Assembly: GCA_025350465.1 (NCBI GenBank)
Contig: JANXXU010000009.1
Location: 1 to 40,584, forward strand
DNA length: 40,584 nt
Source of the DNA: Alphaproteobacteria bacterium
Lineage (GTDB): Bacteria; Pseudomonadota; Alphaproteobacteria; Micropepsales; Micropepsaceae
Reading direction: 5' to 3'
Shown: one piece after another, positions 7,862-15,984 of the stretch
How the letters are laid out: each line of letters begins with the position of its first letter
Position numbering within the stretch: the stretch's first letter is position 1
Notes under the pieces: model-generated
The model's input: only the letters and a program-made list of their open reading frames with translations
Told to the model about the DNA's origin: nothing
Database searches by the model: none
Made by a program: the position numbers and the translations under genes

Positions 7862-8881
7862 ATGCGCATTCGAGTCGCCGCTCTTGCAGTCCTCGCCGCT
7901 CTCGTCGCGCAACCCGCCTTCGCCGGGACCTCGCCGACTTTGGACAAGATCAAGAAGAACGGGTACCTGCGCTGCGGCGTCAGCGAAGGATTGCCGGGCT
8001 TTTCGAATCCGGATGCTAAAGGAAATTGGACCGGCCTGGACGTCGATTTCTGCAAGGCGCTCGCCGCGGCGATCTTCAACGACCAGCAGAAGGTGCGCTA
8101 CACACCTGCCTCGGCCAAGGTTCGTTTCACTGCGCTTCAATCCGGTGAATACGATGTCCTGTCGCGCAACACGACCTGGACGATGAGCCGCGACGTGCAA
8201 CTTGGTCTCGAGTTCGCGGGCGTCATCTACTACGACGGCCAAGGCTTCATGGTGCCGAAGAAGATGAACGTCAAGAGCGCCAAGCAGCTGAACGGCGCCA
8301 ACGTCTGCACACAAACGGGCACGACGACCGAACTCAACCTCGCCGACTATTTCCGCTCCAACAACCTCAAATACACCGTCATCGCATTTGAAAAGGACGA
8401 AGAAGTGGTCGCGGCTTACGACGCCGGTCGTTGCGATGCGCTGACGACGGATCAGTCGGGCCTCTACGCCGAGCGTTTGCAACTGAAGAACCCGGCCGAC
8501 CACATCATTCTGCCGGAGATCATTTCCAAGGAGCCGCTCGGACCGGCCGTCAACCAGAACGATCCGCAGTGGGCCGATATTGTGCGCTGGACGCTTTTCG
8601 CCTTGGTCAATGCCGAGGAATTAGGCGTGACGTCGAAGAACGTCGATCAGATGCTTAGTTCACCAAACCCAGAGATTCGCCGCTTGCTGGGCGTCGAAGG
8701 AGCGTTCGGCCAATCAATGGGTCTCACCAACGATTGGGCCGTGCGCGTCATCAAGCAAGTTGGAAACTACGGCGAGATTTTTGAGCGCAACGTAGGGCAG
8801 GGCTCACCGCTCAAGATTCAGCGGGGCCAGAACGCCTTGTGGACCAAGGGCGGGCTGCAATACGCGCCGCCGGTGCGCTGA
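7862..8881 (+). CDS. aapJ: general L-amino acid ABC transporter, periplasmic binding protein
   Basis: This is the solute receptor of the Aap/Bzt broad-range amino acid importer. A signal peptide covers residues 1-21 (ending QPAFA, then GTSP). The mature domain has LDKIKKNGYLRCGVSEGLPGFS, GNWTGLDVDFCKALAAAIF, SGEYDVLSRNTTWTMSRD and YDAGRCDALTTDQSGLYAER, all characteristic of AapJ/BztA. The 339 aa fit the family. It leads the aapJQMP operon. The leader CAAAGGGTCAATTC directly before the ATG closely matches the one before popZ. Confidence 0.95.
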   Translation: MRIRVAALAVLAALVAQPAFAGTSPTLDKIKKNGYLRCGVSEGLPGFSNPDAKGNWTGLDVDFCKALAAAIFNDQQKVRYTPASAKVRFTALQSGEYDVLSRNTTWTMSRDVQLGLEFAGVIYYDGQGFMVPKKMNVKSAKQLNGANVCTQTGTTTELNLADYFRSNNLKYTVIAFEKDEEVVAAYDAGRCDALTTDQSGLYAERLQLKNPADHIILPEIISKEPLGPAVNQNDPQWADIVRWTLFALVNAEELGVTSKNVDQMLSSPNPEIRRLLGVEGAFGQSMGLTNDWAVRVIKQVGNYGEIFERNVGQGSPLKIQRGQNALWTKGGLQYAPPVR

Positions 8882-8911
8882 CGAGGCAGCCGCGGCTCGA
8901 GACCTAACGGC

Positions 8912-10072
8912 GTGGCACAAGCAATCGCAAGAACCACCTGGTGGCGTTCACGGCGCCTGCGCGGGTTGCTTTTTCAGGGAGCGCTCATCGCCGGCATTAC
9001 GCTTGCCGTCGTGGGCTTGGTCGAGCATGTGCTCGCCGAGGGTGGCGCTTCAGGCTTCGGCTTCCTCAACAACACCGCCGGCTTCGATATCGTTCAGCAT
9101 TTGATTCCGTATTCGGAGCAATCGACCTACGGGCGCGTCCTGTTGGTCGGCCTGCTCAATACTGTGCTCGTCGCAGTGCTCGGCATTTTTTTCGCGACGA
9201 TCCTGGGTTTCATCATCGGCATCGGCCAGCTGTCGTCGAATTGGCTGATCGCGCGGCTCTGCGTCGCTTACGTCGAAGTGCTGCGCAACCTGCCGCTGCT
9301 TCTGCAAATCTTCTTTTGGTATTTCGCGGTGCTGCGCACGCTGCCCGGACCGCGCAACAGCCTCAATCCTTTCGACGCTGTCTTCATCAACAACCGGGGC
9401 GTCTATCTCCCGCGCCCCGAAGCCGCGCCCGAATTCATCTGGGTCGTGGCGGCCTTTGCCTTGGGCCTTCTGGGCACGATCTGGTTGCGCCTTCAGGCCC
9501 GAGACCGGCGAGAACGCACGGGCGAGCATTCCGATATCGGCCTGGCGACTTTCGCGCTGCTGGTGTTGCCCGCGTTGGTGGCGAGCGCCATCACCAGCTT
9601 TCCGTTGACGTTTTCGGTACCGGTACTCGACGGCTTCAATTTCGTCGGCGGCGTCGTCGTCATTCCGGAATTGGTTGCCCTCGTCACCGCGCTTTCGGCC
9701 TATACGGCGACCTACATCGCCGAGGCGGTTCGCGCCGGAATTGCCGGCGTGCCGTCCGGCCAACGCGAAGCGGCTCTCGCCCTCGGCCTGTCGCGAGGCC
9801 AGATGCTGCGTCTCGTCGTCATTCCCCAAGCGATGCGCCAGATCGTGCCGCCGTTGACCAGCCAATATTTGAACCTGACCAAGAATTCCTCGCTGGCGGT
9901 CGCGATCGCCTATCCCGATTTGGTGTCGATCTTTGCCGGCACGACACTCAACCAGTCCGGCCACGAGATCGAAGTCATCGCCATTACGATGGGCGTTTAT
10001 CTGACGCTGAGCTTGCTCACGAGCGGCGTGATGAATCTGTACAACGCGCGCATCGCGCTGACGGAGCGATGA
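8912..10072 (+). CDS. aapQ: general L-amino acid ABC transporter permease
   Basis: This 386 aa inner-membrane permease belongs to the polar amino acid transporter family. It has an N-terminal helix (about 18-36), a further hydrophobic cluster around 75-140 and a C-terminal permease core. The EAA loop that contacts the ATPase reads EAVRAGIAGVPSGQREAALALGLSRGQMLR, followed by IPQAMRQIVPPLTSQYLNLTKNSSLAVAI. The start is GTG 8912 without a strong ribosome binding site, 30 nt after aapJ. The stop overlaps the aapM start (ATGA). Confidence 0.93.
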   Translation: MAQAIARTTWWRSRRLRGLLFQGALIAGITLAVVGLVEHVLAEGGASGFGFLNNTAGFDIVQHLIPYSEQSTYGRVLLVGLLNTVLVAVLGIFFATILGFIIGIGQLSSNWLIARLCVAYVEVLRNLPLLLQIFFWYFAVLRTLPGPRNSLNPFDAVFINNRGVYLPRPEAAPEFIWVVAAFALGLLGTIWLRLQARDRRERTGEHSDIGLATFALLVLPALVASAITSFPLTFSVPVLDGFNFVGGVVVIPELVALVTALSAYTATYIAEAVRAGIAGVPSGQREAALALGLSRGQMLRLVVIPQAMRQIVPPLTSQYLNLTKNSSLAVAIAYPDLVSIFAGTTLNQSGHEIEVIAITMGVYLTLSLLTSGVMNLYNARIALTER

Positions 10073-11178
10073 GCATGGCTCCCACCGCCCGTCAAACCAC
10101 GCGCCCGCCGGTCGAGCGCATCGGCCCCATCGAATGGCTGCGCGAGAATCTTTTTTCAACGCCGTTCAACGCCGCGCTCTCCGTGATCGCCATGGCGATC
10201 ATATATATTTTGGTCGTACCGACATTCCGCTGGGCGTTTATCGATGCCGTTTGGGCGGGCGACAGCCGGGATGCTTGCTTGGCCGTGAACACCGGCGCTT
10301 GCTGGCCGTTCATTGAGAATCGGATCGGGCAAATCCTCTACGGCTTCTACGACGAGGCAGAGCGTTGGCGTGCCAACCTGACGCTTTTCCTCCTGGCCGC
10401 CGGAATCTTGTGGCTGACGATGCCCGGTATGCGGGGAAAGCCGCTCGTTGCGGTCCTATTGCTCACAGTCTTTCCGCTCATCGCCTACGTTCTTCTGACT
10501 GGAGGCTTCGGCCTCGAAATCGTGCCGACCTATCGCTGGGGCGGTTTGCTGCTGACGCTGGTCATCGCGGTTACCGGCATCGTCCTTTCGCTGCCGCTCG
10601 GAATTCTGCTCGCCCTCGGGCGCCGCTCCGACCTGCCGGCCGTGCGCATCGCGTCCGTACTCTTCATAGAGTTTTGGCGCGGCGTACCGCTCGTCACCGT
10701 GCTCTTCATGGCGTCCTACATGCTGCCGCTGTTCCTGCCGCAGGGTATGTCGGCCGACAAATTGCTCCGCGCACTCATTGCGGTTGCACTCTTCAACTCG
10801 GCTTATATGGCTGAGGTGGTTCGCGGCGGTCTGCAAGCAATGCCCAAGGGTCAAACTGAGGCCGCGACCGCACTCGGCCTCGGCTATTGGCAAACGCACG
10901 CATTGATCATCTTGCCGCAAGCGCTGCGCTTGGCGATCCCCAACATCGTTTCTACCTTCATCGGCATTTTCAAGGACACGACACTGGTTTCGATCATCGG
11001 GTTCTTCGACCTCTTGGGCATGATCCAGGCAGGAACGTCGGACGCACACTGGTCGACGCCGAGTACTGCGTTCACCGGCTATCTGTTCGCGGGCGCGATC
11101 TTTTGGATATTCTGCTTCTCGATGTCGCGCTATTCGCGTCACATGGAACGCGTGCTGAGCGCGGGGGAAAGAAGATGA
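10069..11178 (+). CDS. aapM: general L-amino acid ABC transporter permease
   Basis: This is the second permease subunit, 369 aa. It shows [32 protein letters not shown] and the EAA loop [24 protein letters not shown], then [31 protein letters not shown]. The N-terminal half contains extra hydrophobic helices and a large loop, as in AapM/BztC. Start choice: ATG 10069 overlaps the aapQ stop, with ATG 10075 as an alternative. The reading frame is open far upstream inside aapQ, but those residues are antifamily and should not be counted. The stop overlaps the aapP start by 4 nt. Confidence 0.93.
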   Translation: MSMAPTARQTTRPPVERIGPIEWLRENLFSTPFNAALSVIAMAIIYILVVPTFRWAFIDAVWAGDSRDACLAVNTGACWPFIENRIGQILYGFYDEAERWRANLTLFLLAAGILWLTMPGMRGKPLVAVLLLTVFPLIAYVLLTGGFGLEIVPTYRWGGLLLTLVIAVTGIVLSLPLGILLALGRRSDLPAVRIASVLFIEFWRGVPLVTVLFMASYMLPLFLPQGMSADKLLRALIAVALFNSAYMAEVVRGGLQAMPKGQTEAATALGLGYWQTHALIILPQALRLAIPNIVSTFIGIFKDTTLVSIIGFFDLLGMIQAGTSDAHWSTPSTAFTGYLFAGAIFWIFCFSMSRYSRHMERVLSAGERR

Positions 11179-11924
11179 ACGCTGAAACAGCCCCGCATGC
11201 GGTCGAGATCGCGGGCTTGAGCAAATGGTTCAAGGACTTTCAAGTCCTGAAGAATATCGACCTGACCGTCGCACACGGCGAACGTCTGGTGATCTGCGGA
11301 CCGTCGGGCTCGGGCAAATCGACGCTCATCCGCTGCATCAATGGTCTCGAGCTGCACCAGGCCGGGCGCGTCGTCGTCGAGGGTGTCGAGCTCACCGACG
11401 ACATCGCGCAAGTCGAAGCCGTCAGGCGCGACGTCGGCATGGTGTTTCAGCAATTCAACTTATTTCCGCATCTGAGCGTGCTCGACAACTGCACCTTGGC
11501 GCCGATGTGGGTGAAAAAAGTGCCTCGGGCGCAGGCCGAGAAGGCGGCGATGGAGTTCCTCGAGCGCGTACATATTCCGGAGCAAGCAAGCAAATTCCCG
11601 GGCCAGCTCTCGGGCGGCCAGCAACAACGTGTCGCAATTGCTCGTGCGCTGTGCATGAATCCGCGCATCATGTTGTTTGACGAGCCGACCTCTGCACTCG
11701 ATCCCGAGATGATCAAGGAAGTCTTGGAGACGATGGTTGAGCTTGCTGAGACCGGCATGACGATGATGGTGGTGACGCACGAGATGGGCTTTGCGCGAAC
11801 CGTCGCCAATCGCGTCGCCTTCATGGATCACGGCGAGATTGTCGAGATCGCCCCACCGGAGGTATTCTTCAACAACCCCAAGAGCGACCGCACAAAGGAA
11901 TTCTTGGCGCAAATCATCCATTGA
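11175..11924 (+). CDS. aapP: general L-amino acid ABC transporter ATP-binding protein
   Basis: This 249 aa ATPase drives the Aap importer. Walker A is GPSGSGKST, the Q loop is [18 protein letters not shown], the signature is [15 protein letters not shown], Walker B is [15 protein letters not shown] and the switch His is in [13 protein letters not shown] 11175 overlaps the aapM stop, so the four genes are translationally chained. The length is standard. Confidence 0.96.
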   Translation: MNAETAPHAVEIAGLSKWFKDFQVLKNIDLTVAHGERLVICGPSGSGKSTLIRCINGLELHQAGRVVVEGVELTDDIAQVEAVRRDVGMVFQQFNLFPHLSVLDNCTLAPMWVKKVPRAQAEKAAMEFLERVHIPEQASKFPGQLSGGQQQRVAIARALCMNPRIMLFDEPTSALDPEMIKEVLETMVELAETGMTMMVVTHEMGFARTVANRVAFMDHGEIVEIAPPEVFFNNPKSDRTKEFLAQIIH

Positions 11925-11941
11925 GGAGTAAAGGGTTGGCG

Positions 11942-12163
11942 ATGGATCCGCACGAGCGATTGCGCGAACTCGAACGCCTGGGCGAAGCCTATTACGACGC
12001 GATGTACGATTCGCGCTATCCGACGGGCGAATACGCGGACGCCAAAGACACGTTCAGCGACGCAATTGCGCTCGCGCGCCAGCTCGGCGAAACGAAGACC
12101 ATCGAGCGCCTGGAGGCACGCTTGGCGCACATCAAAGCGGTCTTTCGGTCGCAGTTTACCTGA
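11942..12163 (+). CDS. small hypothetical protein, 73 aa
   Basis: I do not recognise this gene. The product is a charged, soluble, helical protein (for example LRELERLGEAYYDAMYDSRY and FSDAIALARQLGETKTIERLEARLAHIK), and the second half resembles a single TPR-like hairpin. ATG 11942 follows a purine-rich GGAGTAAAGGG; a TTG at 11936 is in frame. It lies 17 nt after aapP and may be the last gene of that operon. Confidence 0.65.
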   Translation: MDPHERLRELERLGEAYYDAMYDSRYPTGEYADAKDTFSDAIALARQLGETKTIERLEARLAHIKAVFRSQFT

Positions 12164-12164
12164 A

Positions 12165-12180
12165 GGCGCCTAGCGGCGCC
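12165..12180. terminator. hairpin between two convergent small genes
   Basis: GGCGCC (12165-12170), loop TAGC and GGCGCC (12175-12180) form a perfect 6 bp stem lying exactly over the stops of the converging genes at 12163 and 12170. No T run follows on either strand, so any terminator role is weak. Confidence 0.4.
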
Positions 12181-12346
12181 GTCGCCAGATGATGATCCCG
12201 GTGATGACACCGATCACCACAGCGAAAGCGGCGATGGCACCGTAAGGAGATGACGCGATCGGCTCTGGCGCAACGTCGGCGCGCGCCGCAGTTGCGCTTG
12301 CTATGAAGAGCACGAGCGGCAGCGGAAATTTGCGACCGAAGAACAT
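12170..12346 (-). CDS. 58 aa secreted/anchored mini-protein with Arg4 tail
   Basis: I do not recognise this protein. From ATG 12346 (a TTG at 12367 is in frame) it has a signal peptide (about 1-22, ending ARA), a 13-residue Pro/Ser linker, a hydrophobic helix (about 36-53) and a C-terminal WRRRR. This is a signal, short linker, helix and basic tail with almost no mature domain. The plan resembles the C-terminal sorting tails of PEP-CTERM-like proteins, but the key motif is not visible and no sortase is nearby. It could simply be a single-span inner-membrane peptide. Confidence 0.5.
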   Translation of the reverse strand: MFFGRKFPLPLVLFIASATAARADVAPEPIASSPYGAIAAFAVVIGVITGIIIWRRRR

Positions 12347-12547
12347 CCAACGCCTCTTTGCTGACAACCTCGTGAGCTTAGCGCAGCCGGCGCCGCATGA
12401 TGGCGGTCAATTGCGCCACTCGAGTCACCTTTGGACCGTTCATGCCGGTGGAAAAGCCCAGGCTATCCACGGGTCCTGCAACCAACCCTGTCTTCACACG
12501 TTTTTGCCGGGAGTACTGTGCGAACACTCGATTCGCAGAGAGAACGC

Positions 12548-12775
12548 ATGCCTCGGAAACTTATTGTTGCCTTTTTGATCGCGGCCCCGTTGGGCGTTGC
12601 ACTTGGGTTCGCCGCGACCACCTTCTTAACGCCGCGCGCGGCCGCGGGCGTCTTCGACATCTTTTTGGCCCTCATCATTCTTGGCGCTCTTGGCACCGTC
12701 ATTGCCCTTCGTCCGGCCCGCGGCAGAACGGCTCACAAGGCCACGGCATCACTAACCGCCGCCCTCGCAGGCTGA
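12548..12775 (+). CDS. small two-helix membrane protein, 75 aa
   Basis: This is an unrecognised small membrane protein. From ATG 12548 it has two hydrophobic helices (about 4-24, and 33-54 around GVFDIFLALIILGALGTVIAL) and a basic tail (RPARGRTAHK). The frame is open further upstream to 12431, but those residues do not look protein-like. No clear ribosome binding site is seen, so the call is tentative. Confidence 0.45.
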   Translation: MPRKLIVAFLIAAPLGVALGFAATTFLTPRAAAGVFDIFLALIILGALGTVIALRPARGRTAHKATASLTAALAG

Positions 12776-12819
12776 CCGCGTGAGCGTGACTCTCGCTGCA
12801 TAGGGTCCTTGCCGAGATA

Positions 12820-12837
12820 AGTAAGCTATGACTTACT
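12820..12837. promoter_or_regulatory. dyad AGTAAG-N6-CTTACT upstream of the SRPBCC gene
   Basis: A 6 bp inverted repeat (AGTAAG 12820-12825 and CTTACT 12832-12837) lies 37 nt before the start of the SRPBCC gene. GTAAG/CTTAC dyads are, as I recall, typical of HxlR/MarR-type operators, but no such regulator is adjacent. It may be an operator or chance. Confidence 0.35.
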
Positions 12838-12874
12838 GAACCTGCCGGCAAACTGGGGAGATAAGGGGATATCA

Positions 12875-13429
12875 ATGCCAAGTGCGAAAGCAGGAATCTC
12901 GCGCGGGAGACTGTTCGCCGCGGCAATGGTTTTGAGCGCCGCTGGCGAGATTGCTAGGGCCGATGTCGTCGACGTCTCGCCGACCGGCTTTCAGTCGAGC
13001 GTCGCGGTCCACATTGGTGCGCCGCCGGATCGTGTTTATGCGGCGTTGGTTCTACCGTCCAAATGGTGGAATTCGGATCACACCTTTTCGGGCAGCGCGA
13101 TAAATCTCGCATTGGAAGCGAAGGCGGGTGGTTGTTTTTGCGAGACGTTGCCGAATGGCGGCTCCGTCGAGCATCAACGGGTCGTCTCCGTCATCCCGGG
13201 CAAATTGTTGCGAATGAGGGGCGCGCTCGGGCCGTTTCAAGGGTCCGGGGTCGATGGCGTACTCACCTGGTCGCTCGCTCCGTCCGGTAGTGGAACTGAT
13301 CTGACCGTAACGAATGACATCGGTGGCCACATGAAGGCCGGCTTCGGCGACTGGCCTGCCAAGGCGGATGCCATGATTTCCGAGCAAGTCGCGCGGCTGA
13401 AAAAATTCGTCGAAACCGGCGCGCCTTAA
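12875..13429 (+). CDS. exported SRPBCC (START/AHSA1-like) protein
   Basis: The 184 aa product has an N-terminal signal-like segment (about 10-29, ending EIARA) followed by a helix-grip SRPBCC domain. Family features are SSVAVHIGAPPDRVYAALV, KWWNSDHTFSG, GGCFCETL, VVSVIPGKLLRMRGALGPFQ and GTDLTVTNDIGG, then a C-terminal helix. Such domains bind hydrophobic ligands; the ligand is unknown. Most relatives are cytoplasmic, so an exported version is noteworthy. Its TAA shares bases with the stop of the convergent GNAT gene (overlap 13426-13429). Confidence 0.8.
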   Translation: MPSAKAGISRGRLFAAAMVLSAAGEIARADVVDVSPTGFQSSVAVHIGAPPDRVYAALVLPSKWWNSDHTFSGSAINLALEAKAGGCFCETLPNGGSVEHQRVVSVIPGKLLRMRGALGPFQGSGVDGVLTWSLAPSGSGTDLTVTNDIGGHMKAGFGDWPAKADAMISEQVARLKKFVETGAP

Positions 13430-13959
13430 TCGAGGGGCACGAGTTCGGCCTTCTCCTGCGCGTAGGGCACAAAGCCCATCTTTTGATAAAGCGGCAGTGC
13501 GCGCGGGTGGTCGAGCGTGTTGGTGTGCACCCACAGCCGCTCGATGGGTTTCGACCAGGCGATGTCGATCGCGCTCGACAGCAAGAAGGTGCCGAAGCCT
13601 TGGCCGATGAAATCGGGCAGCAAACCGAAATAGGCGAGTTCGGCCTCGTTCCGTGAGCGAAAATCGAGCGCCGCATAGCCTGCCGGCGTTCCTCCGACAT
13701 AGAGCACAAAGATTTCGACACGCGCGTCGCGCACGATCGCGCCAAGCGTCGCATCGTCCATGCGGCGGCGTGCTACCCAAACGTACTCGTTGCCCACTGT
13801 GTTGTAGAGGTAGCGATAGAAGTGCACGGGCGGCGCATCGAGTCTCATCAGCATTGCGCGTGTATGCTCGCCGGAATGCGGCAAGTGCGGGCGCACATGC
13901 GACGGCCGCGCAAGCATTTCAAGTTTGGTGATGGTGATCGGAATTGGCGGCTTCGTCAT
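13426..13959 (-). CDS. GNAT-family N-acetyltransferase
   Basis: The 177 aa product has the GNAT fold: VEIFVLYVGGTPAGYAALDF (strands 2-4), ELAYFGLLPDFIGQGFGTFLL with the acetyl-CoA pyrophosphate-binding Q/R-x-x-G-x-G/A-like QGFGT, and LWVHTNTLDHPRALPLYQKMGF. The acceptor substrate is unknown. ATG 13959 was chosen because it overlaps the sseA stop by 4 nt and gives a family-like N-terminus. It is the third gene of the cysK-sseA-GNAT unit. Confidence 0.88.
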   Translation of the reverse strand: MTKPPIPITITKLEMLARPSHVRPHLPHSGEHTRAMLMRLDAPPVHFYRYLYNTVGNEYVWVARRRMDDATLGAIVRDARVEIFVLYVGGTPAGYAALDFRSRNEAELAYFGLLPDFIGQGFGTFLLSSAIDIAWSKPIERLWVHTNTLDHPRALPLYQKMGFVPYAQEKAELVPLD

Positions 13960-14801
13960 GTCGCCGCCGGCAAATCCGTATGTGCACCCCATTCGGCCCA
14001 TGAGCCGTCGTAGAGGGCGCCGTCGCGCGCACCGAGCGCGGCCAGCCCAAGCAAAATGATCGACGCCGTGACACCCGACCCGCAGCTCGCCACCACGGGC
14101 TTGCCTACGTCGATGCCGGCTTCACGAAACACGGCGGCCAGCGCCTCGCCCTTACGCATGGTGCCGTCGGGATTGAGCAGCCGCTGATAATGCAGACTTT
14201 TCGCGCCCGGAATATGGCCGCCGCGCAATCCCGGTCGCGGCTCGGGCTCCTGCGCATGGAAGCGTGCGGCGGACCGCGCATCGACGACCTGTTCTCTCTT
14301 GGTCTCGAGATTGGCTGCCATCTCTTCGATGTTGCGGATGATGAGATGGTTGGGCCGCGGCGTGAAATGGCGTTCCTTCGTGACAGACGGTAGGTCGTCA
14401 AGCGGCCGACCTTCGCCCTTCCATTTCGGCAACCCGCCGTCGAGCACGGAGACTTCATTCTTGCCCATCGCTCGAAACATCCACCACACGCGCGCGGCGG
14501 AAAAAATGCCAGCGCCGTCGTAGACGACGATCCGGTTACCATCGCCGAGTCCTAGTTTCCTGACGCGGCTCGCGAACTTCTCCGGTGTAGGCAGCATATG
14601 GGGATAAGGCGACGAGGTATCACTGATCTCGTCGATGTCGAAGAACACCGCGCCCGGAATGTGCTCGGCGCGATATTCGGCCTTCGCATCGCGATTTGCG
14701 GTGGGCAAATACCAGGACGCATCGACGATGCGAATGTCAGGTGCGCGCAGATGCTCGTTCAGCCACTGCGTTGTAACGAGGGGGGCGGCCGAATCCGGCA
14801 T
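13956..14801 (-). CDS. sseA: 3-mercaptopyruvate/thiosulfate sulfurtransferase
   Basis: This is a 281 aa protein with two rhodanese domains. The inactive N-terminal domain carries RIVDASWYLP and EHIPGAVFFDID, and the C-terminal domain carries VVDARSAARF and RGGHIPGAKSL. The active-site loop is CGSGVTA, the form typical of 3-mercaptopyruvate sulfurtransferases (CG[ST]GVT). The protein transfers sulfur to thiol or cyanide acceptors. ATG 14801 shares one base with the cysK TGA (TGATG), implying translational coupling with cysteine synthesis. Confidence 0.93.
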   Translation of the reverse strand: MPDSAAPLVTTQWLNEHLRAPDIRIVDASWYLPTANRDAKAEYRAEHIPGAVFFDIDEISDTSSPYPHMLPTPEKFASRVRKLGLGDGNRIVVYDGAGIFSAARVWWMFRAMGKNEVSVLDGGLPKWKGEGRPLDDLPSVTKERHFTPRPNHLIIRNIEEMAANLETKREQVVDARSAARFHAQEPEPRPGLRGGHIPGAKSLHYQRLLNPDGTMRKGEALAAVFREAGIDVGKPVVASCGSGVTASIILLGLAALGARDGALYDGSWAEWGAHTDLPAAT

Positions 14802-15808
14802 CACGGGTGCTCCAACCACTCGGGCACGGGCAACCCCTTTGAACGCAGGAATTCAGGATTGTACAGCTTCGAGGCGTAGCGTGTGCCGTAGTCGGCGAGC
14901 ACGGTGACGATTATGTGGCCGCGCCCAAGCGCCCGCGCGAGACGATAGGCACCCGCGACATTGATGCCGCTGGAGGTGCCGAGGCAAAGTCCCTCGTCGC
15001 GCAGCAGCTCGAAGCAAAATGGGATCGCCTCGGAATCCGGAATCAGGAATGCTTCGTCCGGCGTGAATCCTTCGAGATTGGCTGTGACGCGCCCTTGGCC
15101 GATGCCTTCCGTGATCGACGAGCCCTCAGCTTTCAGCTCGCCGTGCTTGTAATAATTGAAAAGCGCCGCACCCATCGGATCGGCGAGCGCGATTTTCACG
15201 TTCGCATTGCGCGCCTTGAGCGCCAAGGCGACACCGGCAAGCGTGCCTCCGGTGCCGACAGCCGAGACGAAGCCCGCGACTTTGCCGTCGGTCTGCGCCC
15301 AAATCTCAGGTCCGGTCGTATCGACGTGCACCTGGCGGTTCGCGAGATTGTCAAATTGGTTTGCCCAGATCGCGCCTGCAGGCTCCTTGGCGTTCAATTC
15401 CTCTGCCAGCCGACCGGACCATTTCACGTAATTGTTCGGATCCTTGTACGGGACGGCGGGCACTTCGATGAGTTCGGCGCCGAGCTGGCGCAGTGTGTCT
15501 TTCTTCTCTTGGCTTTGCGTATTCGGGATCACGATGACGGAGCGATAGCCGAGCGCGCGACCGACCATCGCGAGGCCGATGCCGGTGTTGCCTGCCGTGC
15601 CCTCAACGATCGTCCCGCCGGGCTTGAGCGCGCCACGCTTCTCCGCATCGCGGATGATCCCGAGCGCGGCCCGGTCTTTGACCGATTGGCCCGGGTTCAT
15701 GAATTCGGCTTTGCCCAGGATTTCACATCCGGTTATGTCGGACACTCGGCGCAACCGGATCAACGGCGTATTGCCGATCGCTTCGATAACGCTCTTGCGG
15801 ATGTCCAT
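14801..15808 (-). CDS. cysK: cysteine synthase family protein (PLP)
   Basis: The 335 aa fold-type II PLP enzyme should make cysteine from O-acetylserine and sulfide. It has IGNTPLIRL, the PLP lysine in MNPGQSVKDRAAL (Lys about 44), the substrate loop EGTAGNTGIGLA, the phosphate-binding VGTGGTLAG and GTSSGINVAGA. The loop differs from classical CysK, which has PTSGNTG: Pro and Ser become Gly and Ala. That variant is seen in some alphaproteobacterial and fungal cysteine-synthase-like proteins, so donor specificity may differ. It is first in the cysK-sseA-GNAT operon. Confidence 0.88.
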   Translation of the reverse strand: MDIRKSVIEAIGNTPLIRLRRVSDITGCEILGKAEFMNPGQSVKDRAALGIIRDAEKRGALKPGGTIVEGTAGNTGIGLAMVGRALGYRSVIVIPNTQSQEKKDTLRQLGAELIEVPAVPYKDPNNYVKWSGRLAEELNAKEPAGAIWANQFDNLANRQVHVDTTGPEIWAQTDGKVAGFVSAVGTGGTLAGVALALKARNANVKIALADPMGAALFNYYKHGELKAEGSSITEGIGQGRVTANLEGFTPDEAFLIPDSEAIPFCFELLRDEGLCLGTSSGINVAGAYRLARALGRGHIIVTVLADYGTRYASKLYNPEFLRSKGLPVPEWLEHP

Positions 15809-15984
15809 GGGGCTGGGTTCGGGTAAACGCGGGGTTAAGCCAAGCTAAGGGCTCCGCCACGCCGCTTCAAGCGATGCGCGTTGCCGTCAAGTTCCGCATT
15901 TCCGGTGATCTGCGCGGAACGTCAGTCCGTAAAACACTTGGAAGGCAAGGGCAGAGCGCGCCCCCGAGGGTAATCAAGTTGGCC

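Noticed and set aside
8941-10068. Long plus-strand frame continuous with aapM, overlapping aapQ
   Set aside because: The residues are Arg/Ala/His-rich and unlike any permease; it is the aapQ sequence in another frame. AapM starts at the ATGA overlap at 10069.
9050-10159. 369-codon open frame on the minus strand opposite aapQ
   Set aside because: It is low-complexity (Arg, Gln, Asp rich) with no family resemblance, while the plus strand encodes a clear permease.
14915-15826. 303-codon plus-strand frame opposite cysK
   Set aside because: It is a shadow of the cysteine synthase gene, and the start and composition are implausible.
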